Below are positions 26,812 to 35,810 of a DNA stretch of 64,000 bases, piece by piece. Below the pieces are notes generated by a model that searched no databases, had not been told where the DNA came from, and worked only from the letters and a program-made list of their open reading frames with translations. A program made the position numbers and the translations under genes. Source of the DNA: Nocardioides pini (GTDB lineage Bacteria; Actinomycetota; Actinomycetes; Propionibacteriales; Nocardioidaceae); assembly GCF_026712185.1 (NCBI RefSeq), contig NZ_JAPPUX010000003.1, positions 62,001 to 126,000 of the forward strand, written 5' to 3'. Numbering within the stretch: position 1 is the first letter of the stretch; each line of letters starts with the position of its first letter.

Positions 26812-28700
26812 CTCGGCACCCCCGGCGCCGAGCTGTCCACCCGCGCGCCGACGTCGTTGACGACGTGCTCGATGCTGCCCGCCTCGAGGTTGACCGTCAT
26901 CACGTGGTGCAGGCGCACCCCGGCACGCTCGGGCACCTCGAAGCCGCTCTCGGTCGTGATGGAGGGGTCGTTGCGGTTGAACACGTAGACCCCGCCGCCG
27001 AACAGCTGGTGGCGCCGCACGTCGTCGGAGACCTTGTAGCCCGACCACCCGAGCGTCCCGTCGGGGCGGGTCCAGTCGGCCTGGCTCGGCGGGTCGTAGG
27101 GCAGCTCGTTCTGGTAGAGCACGACGTGGCCGTCCTCGCCGTTCCAGACGGTGTTGAACTCCTGGAAGTGCTCGACGAACAGGCCGGTCGCGAAGACGCG
27201 GTCGCCGTTGACGACGGCGCCGACGCGGCCGGTGTTGGTGCGCCAGCGGTCGGTGTCGCCCGCGACGCCCGCGGTGAACCCCTCGACGCCGTGGTCGGCG
27301 CGCCACACCCAGGTGTGGTCGATGAGCACGTCGTCGGCGTCGACCTGGAGCGCGACGTCGGTGCGACCCACGTGGGGGCCGCCGACGCGGAAGTAGACGT
27401 CGTTGAGGGTGGTGGTGGGCACGGAGCCCTTCCGGGGCCGGTGGTCGCCGGAGCGGCCGGGACGGCCCTCGAGGTGCATGAGCGTGTCGGACAGCCCGGT
27501 GCCCGCGTCGACGGTCACGCCGGCGATGACGACGTCGGTGGCCTGCTTGGCGACGACGACCGGCGTCGCCCCGCCGACCGCGGTCAGCGTCGCCTGGCCG
27601 AGCCCGAGGACCACGGTGCCGCTGCGGCGTACGACGAGGCTGCGGTCGACGTCGTACACGCCGGGCGTGAGCAGGAGGTTCTTGCCGCGGTCGAGCGCCT
27701 TCGCCATCTCGCGCGCCGGCTGGTCCGGGGTGGCGACGTGGAACGACGACAGCGCGAGGTCGGTGCCGCCGGCGTCACCGGAGGTCCAGTCGGGACCGCG
27801 CGACCCGGTGCGCACGTCCGGCACGCGCACCTGCCACGCGCCGTCGGGTCCGATGTGCAGGAACGGCTTCTCGCGGCTCAGCGGCGTGGTGTCGAGGGTG
27901 GTGTAGGGCGGGTTCGGGAAGCCCGACTCGGAGGGCGCGCCGACGGTGCCGGCGAAGACCTGGTTCCACACGCCGTTGGTCCAGCTGCCGACCTCGGAGT
28001 TGCGGGTGATCCACTGCTGCTGCGACCCGTTGATGATCGTCCCGGCCCGCGAGTCGGCGAGGTAGCCGCCGCTGGCGTACTGCGGGCCCGCGGTGCAGTA
28101 GTCCATCAGCGACAGGTTGCCGCCGCGGACGTCGACGCGGCGCAGCGACGAGGCCTGGGAGACGGCCCAGAAGTTGGCCGACGAGCGGCAGCCGTCCTGC
28201 CCGGCGCCGTTGACCTGGATCGTGAGGTTCGACATCGAGCGCCAGAAGTTGTTGAGGGCCACGCAGTAGGGCTGCGTCGGGCCGTCGGTCAGGCAGCGGT
28301 TGTAGACCTCGACCTTGCCGTTGATCACCGTGTCGGACGGTGACGCGCCGAGCCCGGCGACCTCGGTGTAGTAGCCCACCTTGATCTGCAGCGGCTCGGC
28401 GTCGGTGCCGTAGGTGCCGGGCTCGAACAGGAGGCTCCAGCGCTCGGACGACATCTCGGCGTCGACCTGCTGCGCCCAGATGGCGTCGGCGCGCGCGCGG
28501 ATCTCCGCGACGGGCATCGAGGGGTCGAAGACCACGACGCGTGGGCCGAGGTCGGGTGCGGCCGCCCCCGGTGGTGCCGGCGGCGGGCTGGCCGCGGTGC
28601 CGGGCGCGAGGGCGAGCGGCGTCAGGCCGGCGAGGGCGAGGACGAGGGCGACGAGGGCCGCGCGCAGCGGCGTACGACGGTGTGACGGGCGTGGGGGCAT
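26784..28700 (-). CDS. Secreted right-handed beta-helix protein, probable polysaccharide-acting enzyme
   Basis: A 638-residue secreted protein with a signal peptide (residues 1-38, cleaved near TAAS). The body contains repeated short strands ending in V/I/L and turns with N/G, and segments WSLLFEPGTYGTD and VGYYTEVAGLGASP that recur in actinobacterial secreted beta-helix proteins related to GH55 glucanases. I cannot point to catalytic acids with confidence. ATG 28700 follows GGAAGG. A CebR/LacI-type operator lies 22 bases upstream, which supports carbohydrate-induced expression. Some databases label relatives adenylyl cyclase; nothing here supports that. Confidence 0.75.
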   Translation of the reverse strand: MPPRPSHRRTPLRAALVALVLALAGLTPLALAPGTAASPPPAPPGAAAPDLGPRVVVFDPSMPVAEIRARADAIWAQQVDAEMSSERWSLLFEPGTYGTDAEPLQIKVGYYTEVAGLGASPSDTVINGKVEVYNRCLTDGPTQPYCVALNNFWRSMSNLTIQVNGAGQDGCRSSANFWAVSQASSLRRVDVRGGNLSLMDYCTAGPQYASGGYLADSRAGTIINGSQQQWITRNSEVGSWTNGVWNQVFAGTVGAPSESGFPNPPYTTLDTTPLSREKPFLHIGPDGAWQVRVPDVRTGSRGPDWTSGDAGGTDLALSSFHVATPDQPAREMAKALDRGKNLLLTPGVYDVDRSLVVRRSGTVVLGLGQATLTAVGGATPVVVAKQATDVVIAGVTVDAGTGLSDTLMHLEGRPGRSGDHRPRKGSVPTTTLNDVYFRVGGPHVGRTDVALQVDADDVLIDHTWVWRADHGVEGFTAGVAGDTDRWRTNTGRVGAVVNGDRVFATGLFVEHFQEFNTVWNGEDGHVVLYQNELPYDPPSQADWTRPDGTLGWSGYKVSDDVRRHQLFGGGVYVFNRNDPSITTESGFEVPERAGVRLHHVMTVNLEAGSIEHVVNDVGARVDSSAPGVPSYVVDHPAP

Positions 28701-28721
28701 GGGGGGACCTTCCCGGGGGTG

Positions 28722-28735
28722 TGGGAGCGCTTCCA
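28722..28735. promoter_or_regulatory. CebR/LacI-family operator
   Basis: TGGGAGCGCTTCCA differs by one base from the palindromic CebR box TGGGAGCGCTCCCA. The flanks extend the symmetry to a 22-bp near-palindrome (28719-28740). It is 22 bases before the beta-helix gene start. No LacI gene is in the window. Confidence 0.7.
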
Positions 28736-28788
28736 CACCACTGTGCCCCAGAAGCGTGACGACCGCCACACCCCGGGAGGGTCCGGGC

Positions 28789-29313
28789 TCAGCCCAGCGC
28801 GTCGAGCAGGGCCTTGGAGAAGGCCGGGATGTCGTCGGGGTTGCGGCTGGTGATGAGGTTGCCGTCGACGACGACCTCCTCGTCGACCCACTCGCCGCCG
28901 CCGTTGCGGATGTCGGTCTGCAGGCTCGGCCAGCTGGCGAGGCGCTTGCCCTTGACCCGGTCGGCCTCGACGAGGGTCCAGGGTGCGTGGCAGATGGCGG
29001 CGACGGGCTTGCCGGAGTCGACGAAGTCCCGGACGAAGGCGACGGCCTCCTCGTCCATGCGGAGGGCGTCGGGGTTGGCGACGCCACCGGGCAGGACCAG
29101 GGCGTCGTAGTCGGCGACGGCGACGTCGGAGACCCGCCGGTCGACCCGCTGCGTGCTGGACTTGTCGAGGTGCTGGAACAGCTGCACCTCGCCCTCGTCG
29201 GTCGAGAGGAGCTCGGCAGTGTGGCCGGCGTCGACGGCGGCCTGCCACGGCTTGGTGAGCTCGACCTCCTCGATGCCTTCGGATGCGGTCAGGAATGCGA
29301 TGCGCTTGGACAT
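28789..29313 (-). CDS. DJ-1/PfpI family protein (type 1 glutamine amidotransferase fold)
   Basis: A 174-residue PfpI-like protein with LTASEGIEEVEL, YDALVLPGGVANPD and the nucleophile elbow AAICHAPW (Cys108, His109). Members act as general stress proteins, deglycases or glyoxalases; the true reaction of this one is not known. ATG 29313 is used because it matches the family N-terminus; an in-frame ATG at 29334 adds seven residues and includes the AAGGA that would otherwise sit immediately before the start. Confidence 0.88.
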   Translation of the reverse strand: MSKRIAFLTASEGIEEVELTKPWQAAVDAGHTAELLSTDEGEVQLFQHLDKSSTQRVDRRVSDVAVADYDALVLPGGVANPDALRMDEEAVAFVRDFVDSGKPVAAICHAPWTLVEADRVKGKRLASWPSLQTDIRNGGGEWVDEEVVVDGNLITSRNPDDIPAFSKALLDALG

Positions 29314-29368
29314 TCCTTCACCGTCGCTCGGCATCGGGGGACCGACAACACTCCGAGGGGTGAGGTGA

Positions 29369-30529
29369 CTAGCCGATGGCGCCGGCGTCGTCCTTGGCGA
29401 GCGAGCGCGAGATGACCATCCGCTGGATCTGGTTGGTGCCCTCGAAGATCTGCATGACCTTGGCCTCGCGCATGTAGCGCTCGACCGGGAAGTCGCGGGT
29501 GTAGCCGTAGCCGCCGAGCACCTGGACGGCGTCGGTGGTGACCTTCATGGCGTTGTCGGTGGCGACCAGCTTGGCGACCGACGCCTCCCGCGAGAACGGC
29601 AGTCCGGCGTCGCGCAGCCGTGCGGCGTGGAGCATCGTGGCGCGGGCGGAGACGATCGCGGCCTCCATGTCGGCCAGCACGAAGGCGAGGCCCTGGTGGT
29701 CGATGATGCGGGTGCCGAACGTCTCGCGCTCCTTGGCGTAGGCCACCGCCGCATCGAGCGCCCCCTGGGCGAGGCCGACCGCGACGGCGGCGATGCCCAG
29801 GCGGCCCGAGTCGAGCCCGGCCAGCGCGATGCGGAGTCCCTCGCCCTCGGCGCCGAGGCGGCGCTCGACGGGCACGCGCACGTTGTCGAAGCGCATCGTC
29901 GCGGTCGCCGAGCCGGTGAGGCCCATCTTGCGCTCCGGCGGGTCCGCGCTCAGGCCCTCGGCGGACGCCGGCACCAGGAAGCACGAGATCCCGTTGCGGT
30001 CCTCCGACGTGCGGGCCATCACCTTGTAGAAGTCGGCGTGGCCACCGTGGGTCGTCCAGGCCTTGGCGCCGTTGAGGACGTAGGAGTCGCCGTCGCGGCG
30101 GGCCGTCGTCCGCATCGCGGCCGGGTCGGAGCCCGCGTGGGGCTCGGACAGGCAGTAGGCGCCGAGCAGGTCGCCGCCCAGCATGTCGGGCAGCCACTCG
30201 GCGCGCTGCTCGTCGGTGCCGAAGTAGGCCAGGCCGAAGCAGGACAGCGCGTGCACGGAGACACCGACGCCGACCGAGGACCACACGGCGCCGATCTCCT
30301 CCAGCACCTGGAGGTAGACCTCGTAGGGCTGGTCGCCGCCGCCGAACTCCTCGGGGTACGGCAGCGACAGCAGGCCGGCCTGGCCGAGCATCCGGAAGAC
30401 GTCGCGCGGGAAGGTCTCGGTGGCCTCCGCCTCGGCCGACCGCGGGGCGAGCTCCTTGGTGCAGATCTCGCGGGTGAGGGCGAGCAGGTCGCGGGCCTCG
30501 TCGGTGGGCAGCTGGCGGCGTGCGGTCAT
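29369..30529 (-). CDS. Acyl-CoA dehydrogenase
   Basis: A 386-residue FAD enzyme with AYCLSEPHAGSDPAAM, YVLNGAKAWTTHG, RETFGTRIIDHQGL, VQVLGGYGYTRDFPVERYMR and the catalytic-base region QIFEGTNQIQR (Glu363). It oxidises an acyl-CoA to the enoyl-CoA in beta-oxidation or branched-chain degradation; chain length is not clear. The ATG is preceded by TAGCCT 7 bases away, and a perfect GACCGATCGGTC palindrome lies about 33 bases upstream, suggesting TetR-type control. No electron-transfer flavoprotein or thiolase gene is adjacent. Confidence 0.95.
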   Translation of the reverse strand: MTARRQLPTDEARDLLALTREICTKELAPRSAEAEATETFPRDVFRMLGQAGLLSLPYPEEFGGGDQPYEVYLQVLEEIGAVWSSVGVGVSVHALSCFGLAYFGTDEQRAEWLPDMLGGDLLGAYCLSEPHAGSDPAAMRTTARRDGDSYVLNGAKAWTTHGGHADFYKVMARTSEDRNGISCFLVPASAEGLSADPPERKMGLTGSATATMRFDNVRVPVERRLGAEGEGLRIALAGLDSGRLGIAAVAVGLAQGALDAAVAYAKERETFGTRIIDHQGLAFVLADMEAAIVSARATMLHAARLRDAGLPFSREASVAKLVATDNAMKVTTDAVQVLGGYGYTRDFPVERYMREAKVMQIFEGTNQIQRMVISRSLAKDDAGAIG

Positions 30530-30536
30530 GGTCCGG

Positions 30537-30542
30537 AGGCTA
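30537..30542 (-). promoter_or_regulatory. Leaderless -10 box of acyl-CoA dehydrogenase gene
   Basis: Minus-strand TAGCCT ends 7 bases before the ATG at 30529. Confidence 0.55.
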
Positions 30543-30561
30543 CCCGCGCGGACGCGAGACC

Positions 30562-30573
30562 GACCGATCGGTC
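30562..30573. promoter_or_regulatory. GACCGATCGGTC palindrome, probable TetR-type operator
   Basis: A perfect 12-bp palindrome near the -35 region of the acyl-CoA dehydrogenase promoter. It overlaps the stop of the DUF1707 gene by two bases. The sequence style fits TetR regulators of fatty-acid genes; no regulator is adjacent. Confidence 0.5.
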
Positions 30574-31078
30574 AGGTGCGCGGGTGGGCCCACCGGTAGA
30601 GGGCGATGACGCCGGGCAGGAAGAGCGTCAGCATGACCAGCCCGAAGATCAGCGTGCCCAGCTCGTCGGCGAAGAGCACCATGGCACCGCCGCCGAGGAT
30701 GAAGGGAGCGGTGAAGAGTCCCACCACCCAGAAGACGATCCGGGGCAGCACGCCGCGCTGGGTCGGTCGGTGGCCCCGGAGCGCGGGGCGGTACGACGGC
30801 GTGACCGGAAGCTCGAGACCGGCCATCACGTCCTCGAGGTCGCCGTAGGTGCGTGCGGCCAGGGCACGTGACGTGCGCTCGTCGAGCTCGGGGGAGGTGA
30901 TCCGGCCCTCGCTGAAGGCGGTGGACAGTCGTCGGCACACCTGGTCGCGCTCGGCGTCGGAGACGAGGAGGGCGTCGTGCTCGGCGTCGGCCTGCTCCTG
31001 GAGGTGCCGCCACCGCTGGTAGGACTCCCCGGGCCCGGGGTCGCCCGGTCCCGAGCGGGCGTCGTACGGCGTGCTCAT
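30572..31078 (-). CDS. DUF1707 domain membrane protein
   Basis: A 168-residue protein. The DUF1707 segment covers about residues 40-90 (VSDAERDQVCRRLSTAFSEG, ELDERTSRALAARTYGDLED). Two hydrophobic helices follow near 112-130 and 140-160. DUF1707 is common in actinobacterial small membrane proteins and usually precedes 2TM or other sensor-like domains; function is unknown. The start is ATG 31078, behind a TAGCCT box 7 bases upstream. Confidence 0.85.
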   Translation of the reverse strand: MSTPYDARSGPGDPGPGESYQRWRHLQEQADAEHDALLVSDAERDQVCRRLSTAFSEGRITSPELDERTSRALAARTYGDLEDVMAGLELPVTPSYRPALRGHRPTQRGVLPRIVFWVVGLFTAPFILGGGAMVLFADELGTLIFGLVMLTLFLPGVIALYRWAHPRT

Positions 31079-31085
31079 GCGGCAC

Positions 31086-31091
31086 AGGCTA
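31086..31091 (-). promoter_or_regulatory. Leaderless -10 box of DUF1707 gene
   Basis: Minus-strand TAGCCT ends 7 bases before the ATG at 31078. Confidence 0.55.
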
Positions 31092-31172
31092 CGGCGCCGG
31101 CCGGGCCGCCGAGGCCGGGTTCGGAGGATCCGTGGGGAATGGTGCCCGGCCGGCGGGTGTTGTCGCAGGTCG

Positions 31173-32525
31173 ATGACGACCTCCGCACCGGCCACCGGCC
31201 GCACCGACGCCCCGGACGACTCCCGACGGGTCTCGATGCTGCTGGGCCTGCTCTTCGGGCTCGCCGGGATGGGCTCGTCGAGCGCCGCCGTCGCGCTGGC
31301 CCTCCTCGCCGAGGACCTCGGGGTGAGCGCCGGGCTCGCCGCCTGGGCGATCAGCCTCTACGTCCTGATGCTGGCCGTCACGACGGCGCTCTACGGACGG
31401 ATCTCCGACCTCGTCGGCGTGCGGGCCCCGCTGCTCGCGGGGCTCGTGCTGATGTCGGTCGGTGCGCTGGTCGCGGCGCTCGCGCCCACCTTCGAGGTGC
31501 TGCTGGGGGCGCGGATGCTGCAGGGCGCGGGCGCTGCCGCCGTGCCGACGCTCGGCGTCACCATCCTGTCGGCGAAGTACACCGGGGAGGTCCGCGGCTT
31601 CGCCTTCGGTCGCCTCGCCGGCGTCGCCGCCGCGGTGAGCTGCCTCGGCCCCTTGATCGGCGGCCTGGTCGAGGCGGCGTGGGGCTGGCGCGCAGTGATG
31701 GCGCTGCCCATCCTCGGCGCGCTCGTGGTGCCGCTGCTGTGGCGCGCCCTGCCCACGGGTGGCAGCGGCGCCCGCCTCGACGTCGTAGGCGCGGTCGTGG
31801 TCGCCCTCACCGCGGCCGGCATGGTGCTGCTCGTGCAGTCGCCGTCGGCGGGGCTCCTGGTCGCCGCGGTCGGCGCGAGCCTGCTCGTGCTCGGCGTCCC
31901 GGCGGTGCGCGCGAGCGTACGACGACGCCCCGACGGCTTCCTGCCGGTCGAGGTGATCCGCAACGCGACCGTGGTGCGCAGTGCCGTCGCCGCCTCGGCG
32001 GTCCCGGCGTCGTGGTTCGCCATGCTGATCGCACTGCCCGCGGTGCTGCTCGCCGAGGGCTGGGAGGCGTGGCAGGTCGGTCTCGCCATGGTGCCGAGCG
32101 CCGCCGTCGCCCTGCTCGTGCCGCAGGTCGCCGGGCCGATGCTCACCCGCCTCGGCCCGAGCCGGTCCCTGGCGATCGCCGGGCTCGTCGCCTCGACGGC
32201 GCTGCTGGTCGCCACCCTCGGTGCCCTCTGGGTCAGCGCGGCCGTGCTGGTCGTCGCCATCATCCTGGTGACCTTCGCCTTCGGCCTCGGCCAGCCGGCC
32301 CTCAGCGCGGTCGTCGGCGACGCGGTGGACGAGGACGTGCGCGGTGTGGCGATGGGTGTCTCGACGCTCCTCTTCCTCATCGGCGGCAGCATCGGCTCGG
32401 CCGTGGTGGCCGGCATCAGCGGGCCGCTGGGGATGCCCGCGGCCCTGCTCGTGCTCGCTGCGCTGCCCCTTCTCGGGCTCGTCGTGCTGGCCCCGACGCT
32501 GCGTACAGAGCCGGTCGACGCCTGA
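31173..32525 (+). CDS. MFS transporter
   Basis: A 450-residue major facilitator with 12-14 hydrophobic segments. The motif-A-like loop is YGRISDLVGVR and the GARMLQGAGAAAVPTL and LGPLIGGLVEAAWGWR segments match drug:H+ antiporter subfamilies (TetA/QacA type). ATG 31173 follows GCAGGTCG and is favoured over an in-frame ATG at 31071 that would run antisense over the neighbouring DUF1707 start. The substrate is unknown. The closest regulators lie on the other side of the acyl-CoA dehydrogenase gene, so regulation is not evident. Confidence 0.88.
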   Translation: MTTSAPATGRTDAPDDSRRVSMLLGLLFGLAGMGSSSAAVALALLAEDLGVSAGLAAWAISLYVLMLAVTTALYGRISDLVGVRAPLLAGLVLMSVGALVAALAPTFEVLLGARMLQGAGAAAVPTLGVTILSAKYTGEVRGFAFGRLAGVAAAVSCLGPLIGGLVEAAWGWRAVMALPILGALVVPLLWRALPTGGSGARLDVVGAVVVALTAAGMVLLVQSPSAGLLVAAVGASLLVLGVPAVRASVRRRPDGFLPVEVIRNATVVRSAVAASAVPASWFAMLIALPAVLLAEGWEAWQVGLAMVPSAAVALLVPQVAGPMLTRLGPSRSLAIAGLVASTALLVATLGALWVSAAVLVVAIILVTFAFGLGQPALSAVVGDAVDEDVRGVAMGVSTLLFLIGGSIGSAVVAGISGPLGMPAALLVLAALPLLGLVVLAPTLRTEPVDA

Positions 32526-32572
32526 GCCCCAACCGCTACCAAAGAGGTATGGCGCCTGTCGGTGGGCCTACC

Positions 32573-32599
32573 TAGGCTGCGAGTTCGCCATCGAAGGAG
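32573..32599 (+). promoter_or_regulatory. -10 box and Shine-Dalgarno of the metalloprotease gene
   Basis: TAGGCT (32573-32578) predicts a start site near 32585, and GAAGGAG (32593-32599) lies 5 bases before the GTG at 32605. Unlike most neighbours this gene has a short leader. Confidence 0.55.
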
Positions 32600-32604
32600 C
32601 TCGC

Positions 32605-35600
32605 GTGCCATCTCGCTTCCGCAGTCTTGCCACAGGTCTGGCCCTCGTCGTGGGAGCGGGGGCGCTGAGCTCGGTCGCCCCGGTCGCCGCCGCCCCCGAC
32701 GACCAGGCCTTCACCCCGCTCCGCGGCTTCGAGCCCTCGGGTGCGAAGGTCCGCGTCGAGCCGAAGGACTACGCCGCCTCGCGCGTCGACCTCGGCGCCG
32801 TGCGCGGCGAGCTGCCGCGCGGGTCCGCGTCCGCCGTGATCGACGTGCCGGCGCCGGACGGGCGCCTGCAGTCGTTCCGCGTCCAGCAGACGCAGCGGAT
32901 GGAGTCCGAGCTCGCGGCCGGGCACCCCGAGATCGCCACCTGGTCCGGCGTCGGCATCGACGACCCGACGGCGAGCATCGCCCTCGACGTCACCCAGATG
33001 GGCTTCCACGCCTTCGTGCGCACGCCCGGCGGTCGCAGCGACTGGTACGTCGACCCGGCCTACAACCGCCCCGGCACGACGGCCCACCTCAGCTACCGCT
33101 CCGCCGACCTGCCGGCGGCGGAGGCGCGCCGCAAGGAGGGTGAGGTCGAGGCGATCCGGGAGACCGTGACGGCGGCCGCAGCCGACCGCTCGACGGCGTC
33201 GAACGCCCCCGTGCAGCGCCACTACTACCGCCTGGCCCTGACGTCCGACCCGTCCTACGCCGCCTACTTCGGCACGGCCAACGTGCTGGCCGAGAAGGTG
33301 ACCCTCATCAACCGGGTCAACCAGATCTACAACGACGACCTCGCCACCGAGCTGCGCCTGGTCAACGAGACCGACAAGCTCAACCTCGACACCGACGCCA
33401 AGGCGACCGGTGCCGACGGCCCCTGCGGCTCCGCGCCGTGCTTCCGGCTCGAGGACCTCGGTGCCCCGGGCCCGAACGACGACATCCCGGGTGACCTCGA
33501 CTTCTGCAGCGGCCTGACGCTCGGCCAGAACCGCACGGTCCTCGGGCAGCTGATCGGCGCTTCCAACTACGACGTCGGCCACATCACGCTCGGCAAGAAC
33601 GGCGGCGGCGTCGCGTACGGCGGCGTGGTCGGCGGTGACTACAAGGGCGGCGGCTGCACCGGCCTGCCCGCACCCAAGGGCGACTTCTTCGCCATCGACT
33701 ACGTGGCCCACGAGATCGGCCACCAGTTCGCCGGCAACCACACCTTCAACGGCGACCTGATCAACTGCGGCGGCAACATCTCCGAAGCGTCCGTGGAGCC
33801 GGGCTCGGGGTCGTCGGTGATGGCCTACGCCGGCATCTGCGGCAGGGACGACCTGCAGCCCCACACCGACCCCTACTTCTCCTTCCGCACCATCGACGAG
33901 GTCGACGCGTACCGCGCGGCCACCTACCCGAACATCGAAGTGCAGACAGTGTCGCTGCGCGGCTTCGACCCCGCCACCGAGGCGCTCGCGATCCAGTACG
34001 GAGCAGGCGCCCCCGTTCCCGTCGCGGCGTACACCCCGGCGGGTATCGAGACGGCCGTGGAGGCCGCCAGCGCGACCAACGTGTCGATCGCAGAGTGGGG
34101 GTTCGACGAGTTCGGTCTGGACGACACGCCCGTCGTGCCCGACGCAACCGGCTTTCAGGTCATCTTCAACGAGAGCCCGACCATCCAGGGTGCCACGCCC
34201 GCCGACGTCGACCGCCTGCCTCTGAAGGTGACCGTGACGAGCGGTAGCGCCGAGGCGTTCGTCGGCGAGACCGCGCGAGGCGGCCCGGCGCAGAACGACG
34301 GCATTGTGCTGCCCCCCACCGGACCGGGCCAGGTCGCCGACAATTCGGCGCCGGAGGTGCGGGCCCCGGACCCGAAGACCATACCGGTCCGCACGCCGTT
34401 CGCGCTGACCGGTCGGGGCGCCGACCCCAACGGCGACGCGCTCGTCTATCTGTGGGAGCAGACCAACAACGGCGATGGCACCGAGCTGGCGTCCAACACC
34501 AAGGACTACGGCCCGCTGTTCCGAGTCTTCGGCGACGACGCCGTCGTGAGCACGGCGGACTCGCTGAAGTCGCCATCGCCCGGTCTCAACATCGCCGACG
34601 GCAGTCCCACGCGCGTGTTCCCCGACATGACCCAGGTGTTGGCAGGCAACACCAACGCGAAGAACGGAACGTGCCCCGATGCGAGCGGGGTCCCGGAGGA
34701 CGAGCAGATGCCCGACGAGCTGCTCGATTGCTACTCCGAATTCTTGCCCACCACCGATTACCTTGGCAGCTTGGGCGCCGGCGACGATCGGGTGATGACG
34801 TTCCGCCTGACTGCTCGCGACCTGTTCCCCAACGGCGGCGGCGTCGCGTGGGACGACGTGGCACTGACGGTCGACAAGACCGCCGGCCCGTTCCTCGTCA
34901 CCTCGCAGGCGACGGCCGGCACCACGGTGGCCGGCGGCTCGTCGGTCCCGGTCACGTGGGACGTCAAGGGCACCGACCGGCTGGCGAAGAACGTCAGGAT
35001 CTCGCTGTCCACCGACGGCGGGACGACGTTCGGCACGGTCCTCGCGGCGAGCACGCCCAACGACGGGTCGCAGACGCTGGCCATGCCCAACGTCGACGCG
35101 GCCAGGGCGCGCATCAAGGTCGAGGCGGTCGACAACTACTTCTTCGCCGTCAACGACAAGGACTTCGCGCTGAAGGCCACCCCGGCCCCCGACACGAGGA
35201 TCACGTCCGGACCGGCGAACGAGTCGATCGTGCTGGAGCGCCGCCAGGCCTTCACCTACACCTCGTCGGTCAGCCCGGCGACGTTCGCGTGCACGGTCGA
35301 CGAGGAGGCCGTGCCCTGCGACGCCAGCGGCCTGACGAAGCGCTTCCGCGCGGGCACGCACACCGTCACCGTCGCGGCGGTCAACGCGGCCGGCGTCGCG
35401 GACCCGACCCCGGCGTTCGTCTCCTTCACGGTGCCGCGTGACGAGAGCACCTTCGCGCGGAAGGGCTCGTGGAACCGCAAGAAGGACAAGCGGGCGTTGT
35501 TCGGCGACTACATCACCTCGCGGCGCAAGGGCTCCGAGCTCGTCACCCGCGTGCCGACCACCGAGCGCATCGTGCTCGTCATCGGCACCGTGAAGAACGG

Positions 35601-35793
35601 CGGCAAGGCTCGCGTCTTCCTCGGCAAGCGCAAGCTGGGCGTCGTGAAGTTCGCGGGCAAGCAGAAGTTCAGCAAGCTCCGCAGCTTCGACCTGCCGCGG
35701 GCGCGCAAGGGCAAGCTGCGGGTCGTCGTGACGAAGAACAAGCCGGTCCGGATCGAGGGCGTCGCGGTGGTGACGACCAAGAAGACCGGCTGA
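32605..35793 (+). CDS. Secreted reprolysin-like zinc metalloprotease
   Basis: A 1062-residue secreted protein. A signal peptide (residues 1-31) is followed by a propeptide-like region (to about 205), then a metalloprotease domain with HEIGHQFAGNH (zinc ligands His369, His373 and His379, catalytic Glu370) and a Met-turn-like SVMAYAGICG. Distal parts include Ig or PKD-like modules (TPADVDRLPLKVTVTSG; VTWDVKGTDRLAKNVRISLS), a FN3-like segment and a basic C-terminal domain rich in Lys. It probably degrades extracellular protein. Codon use in 33900-34800 is slightly less GC-rich than around it, possibly a younger module. Confidence 0.88.
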   Translation: MPSRFRSLATGLALVVGAGALSSVAPVAAAPDDQAFTPLRGFEPSGAKVRVEPKDYAASRVDLGAVRGELPRGSASAVIDVPAPDGRLQSFRVQQTQRMESELAAGHPEIATWSGVGIDDPTASIALDVTQMGFHAFVRTPGGRSDWYVDPAYNRPGTTAHLSYRSADLPAAEARRKEGEVEAIRETVTAAAADRSTASNAPVQRHYYRLALTSDPSYAAYFGTANVLAEKVTLINRVNQIYNDDLATELRLVNETDKLNLDTDAKATGADGPCGSAPCFRLEDLGAPGPNDDIPGDLDFCSGLTLGQNRTVLGQLIGASNYDVGHITLGKNGGGVAYGGVVGGDYKGGGCTGLPAPKGDFFAIDYVAHEIGHQFAGNHTFNGDLINCGGNISEASVEPGSGSSVMAYAGICGRDDLQPHTDPYFSFRTIDEVDAYRAATYPNIEVQTVSLRGFDPATEALAIQYGAGAPVPVAAYTPAGIETAVEAASATNVSIAEWGFDEFGLDDTPVVPDATGFQVIFNESPTIQGATPADVDRLPLKVTVTSGSAEAFVGETARGGPAQNDGIVLPPTGPGQVADNSAPEVRAPDPKTIPVRTPFALTGRGADPNGDALVYLWEQTNNGDGTELASNTKDYGPLFRVFGDDAVVSTADSLKSPSPGLNIADGSPTRVFPDMTQVLAGNTNAKNGTCPDASGVPEDEQMPDELLDCYSEFLPTTDYLGSLGAGDDRVMTFRLTARDLFPNGGGVAWDDVALTVDKTAGPFLVTSQATAGTTVAGGSSVPVTWDVKGTDRLAKNVRISLSTDGGTTFGTVLAASTPNDGSQTLAMPNVDAARARIKVEAVDNYFFAVNDKDFALKATPAPDTRITSGPANESIVLERRQAFTYTSSVSPATFACTVDEEAVPCDASGLTKRFRAGTHTVTVAAVNAAGVADPTPAFVSFTVPRDESTFARKGSWNRKKDKRALFGDYITSRRKGSELVTRVPTTERIVLVIGTVKNGGKARVFLGKRKLGVVKFAGKQKFSKLRSFDLPRARKGKLRVVVTKNKPVRIEGVAVVTTKKTG

Positions 35794-35810
35794 CGCAGCA
35801 GGACGCCGGG

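Noticed and set aside
26784..28700. Adenylyl cyclase annotation often given to relatives of the beta-helix protein
   Set aside because: No cyclase motif is visible; signal peptide, strand repeats and CebR-type operator fit a secreted glycan-acting protein better.
28740..28788. Hairpin between the beta-helix and DJ-1 genes (CCCGG...CCGGG) as a terminator
   Set aside because: Only a 5-bp stem and no T-run; too weak to call.
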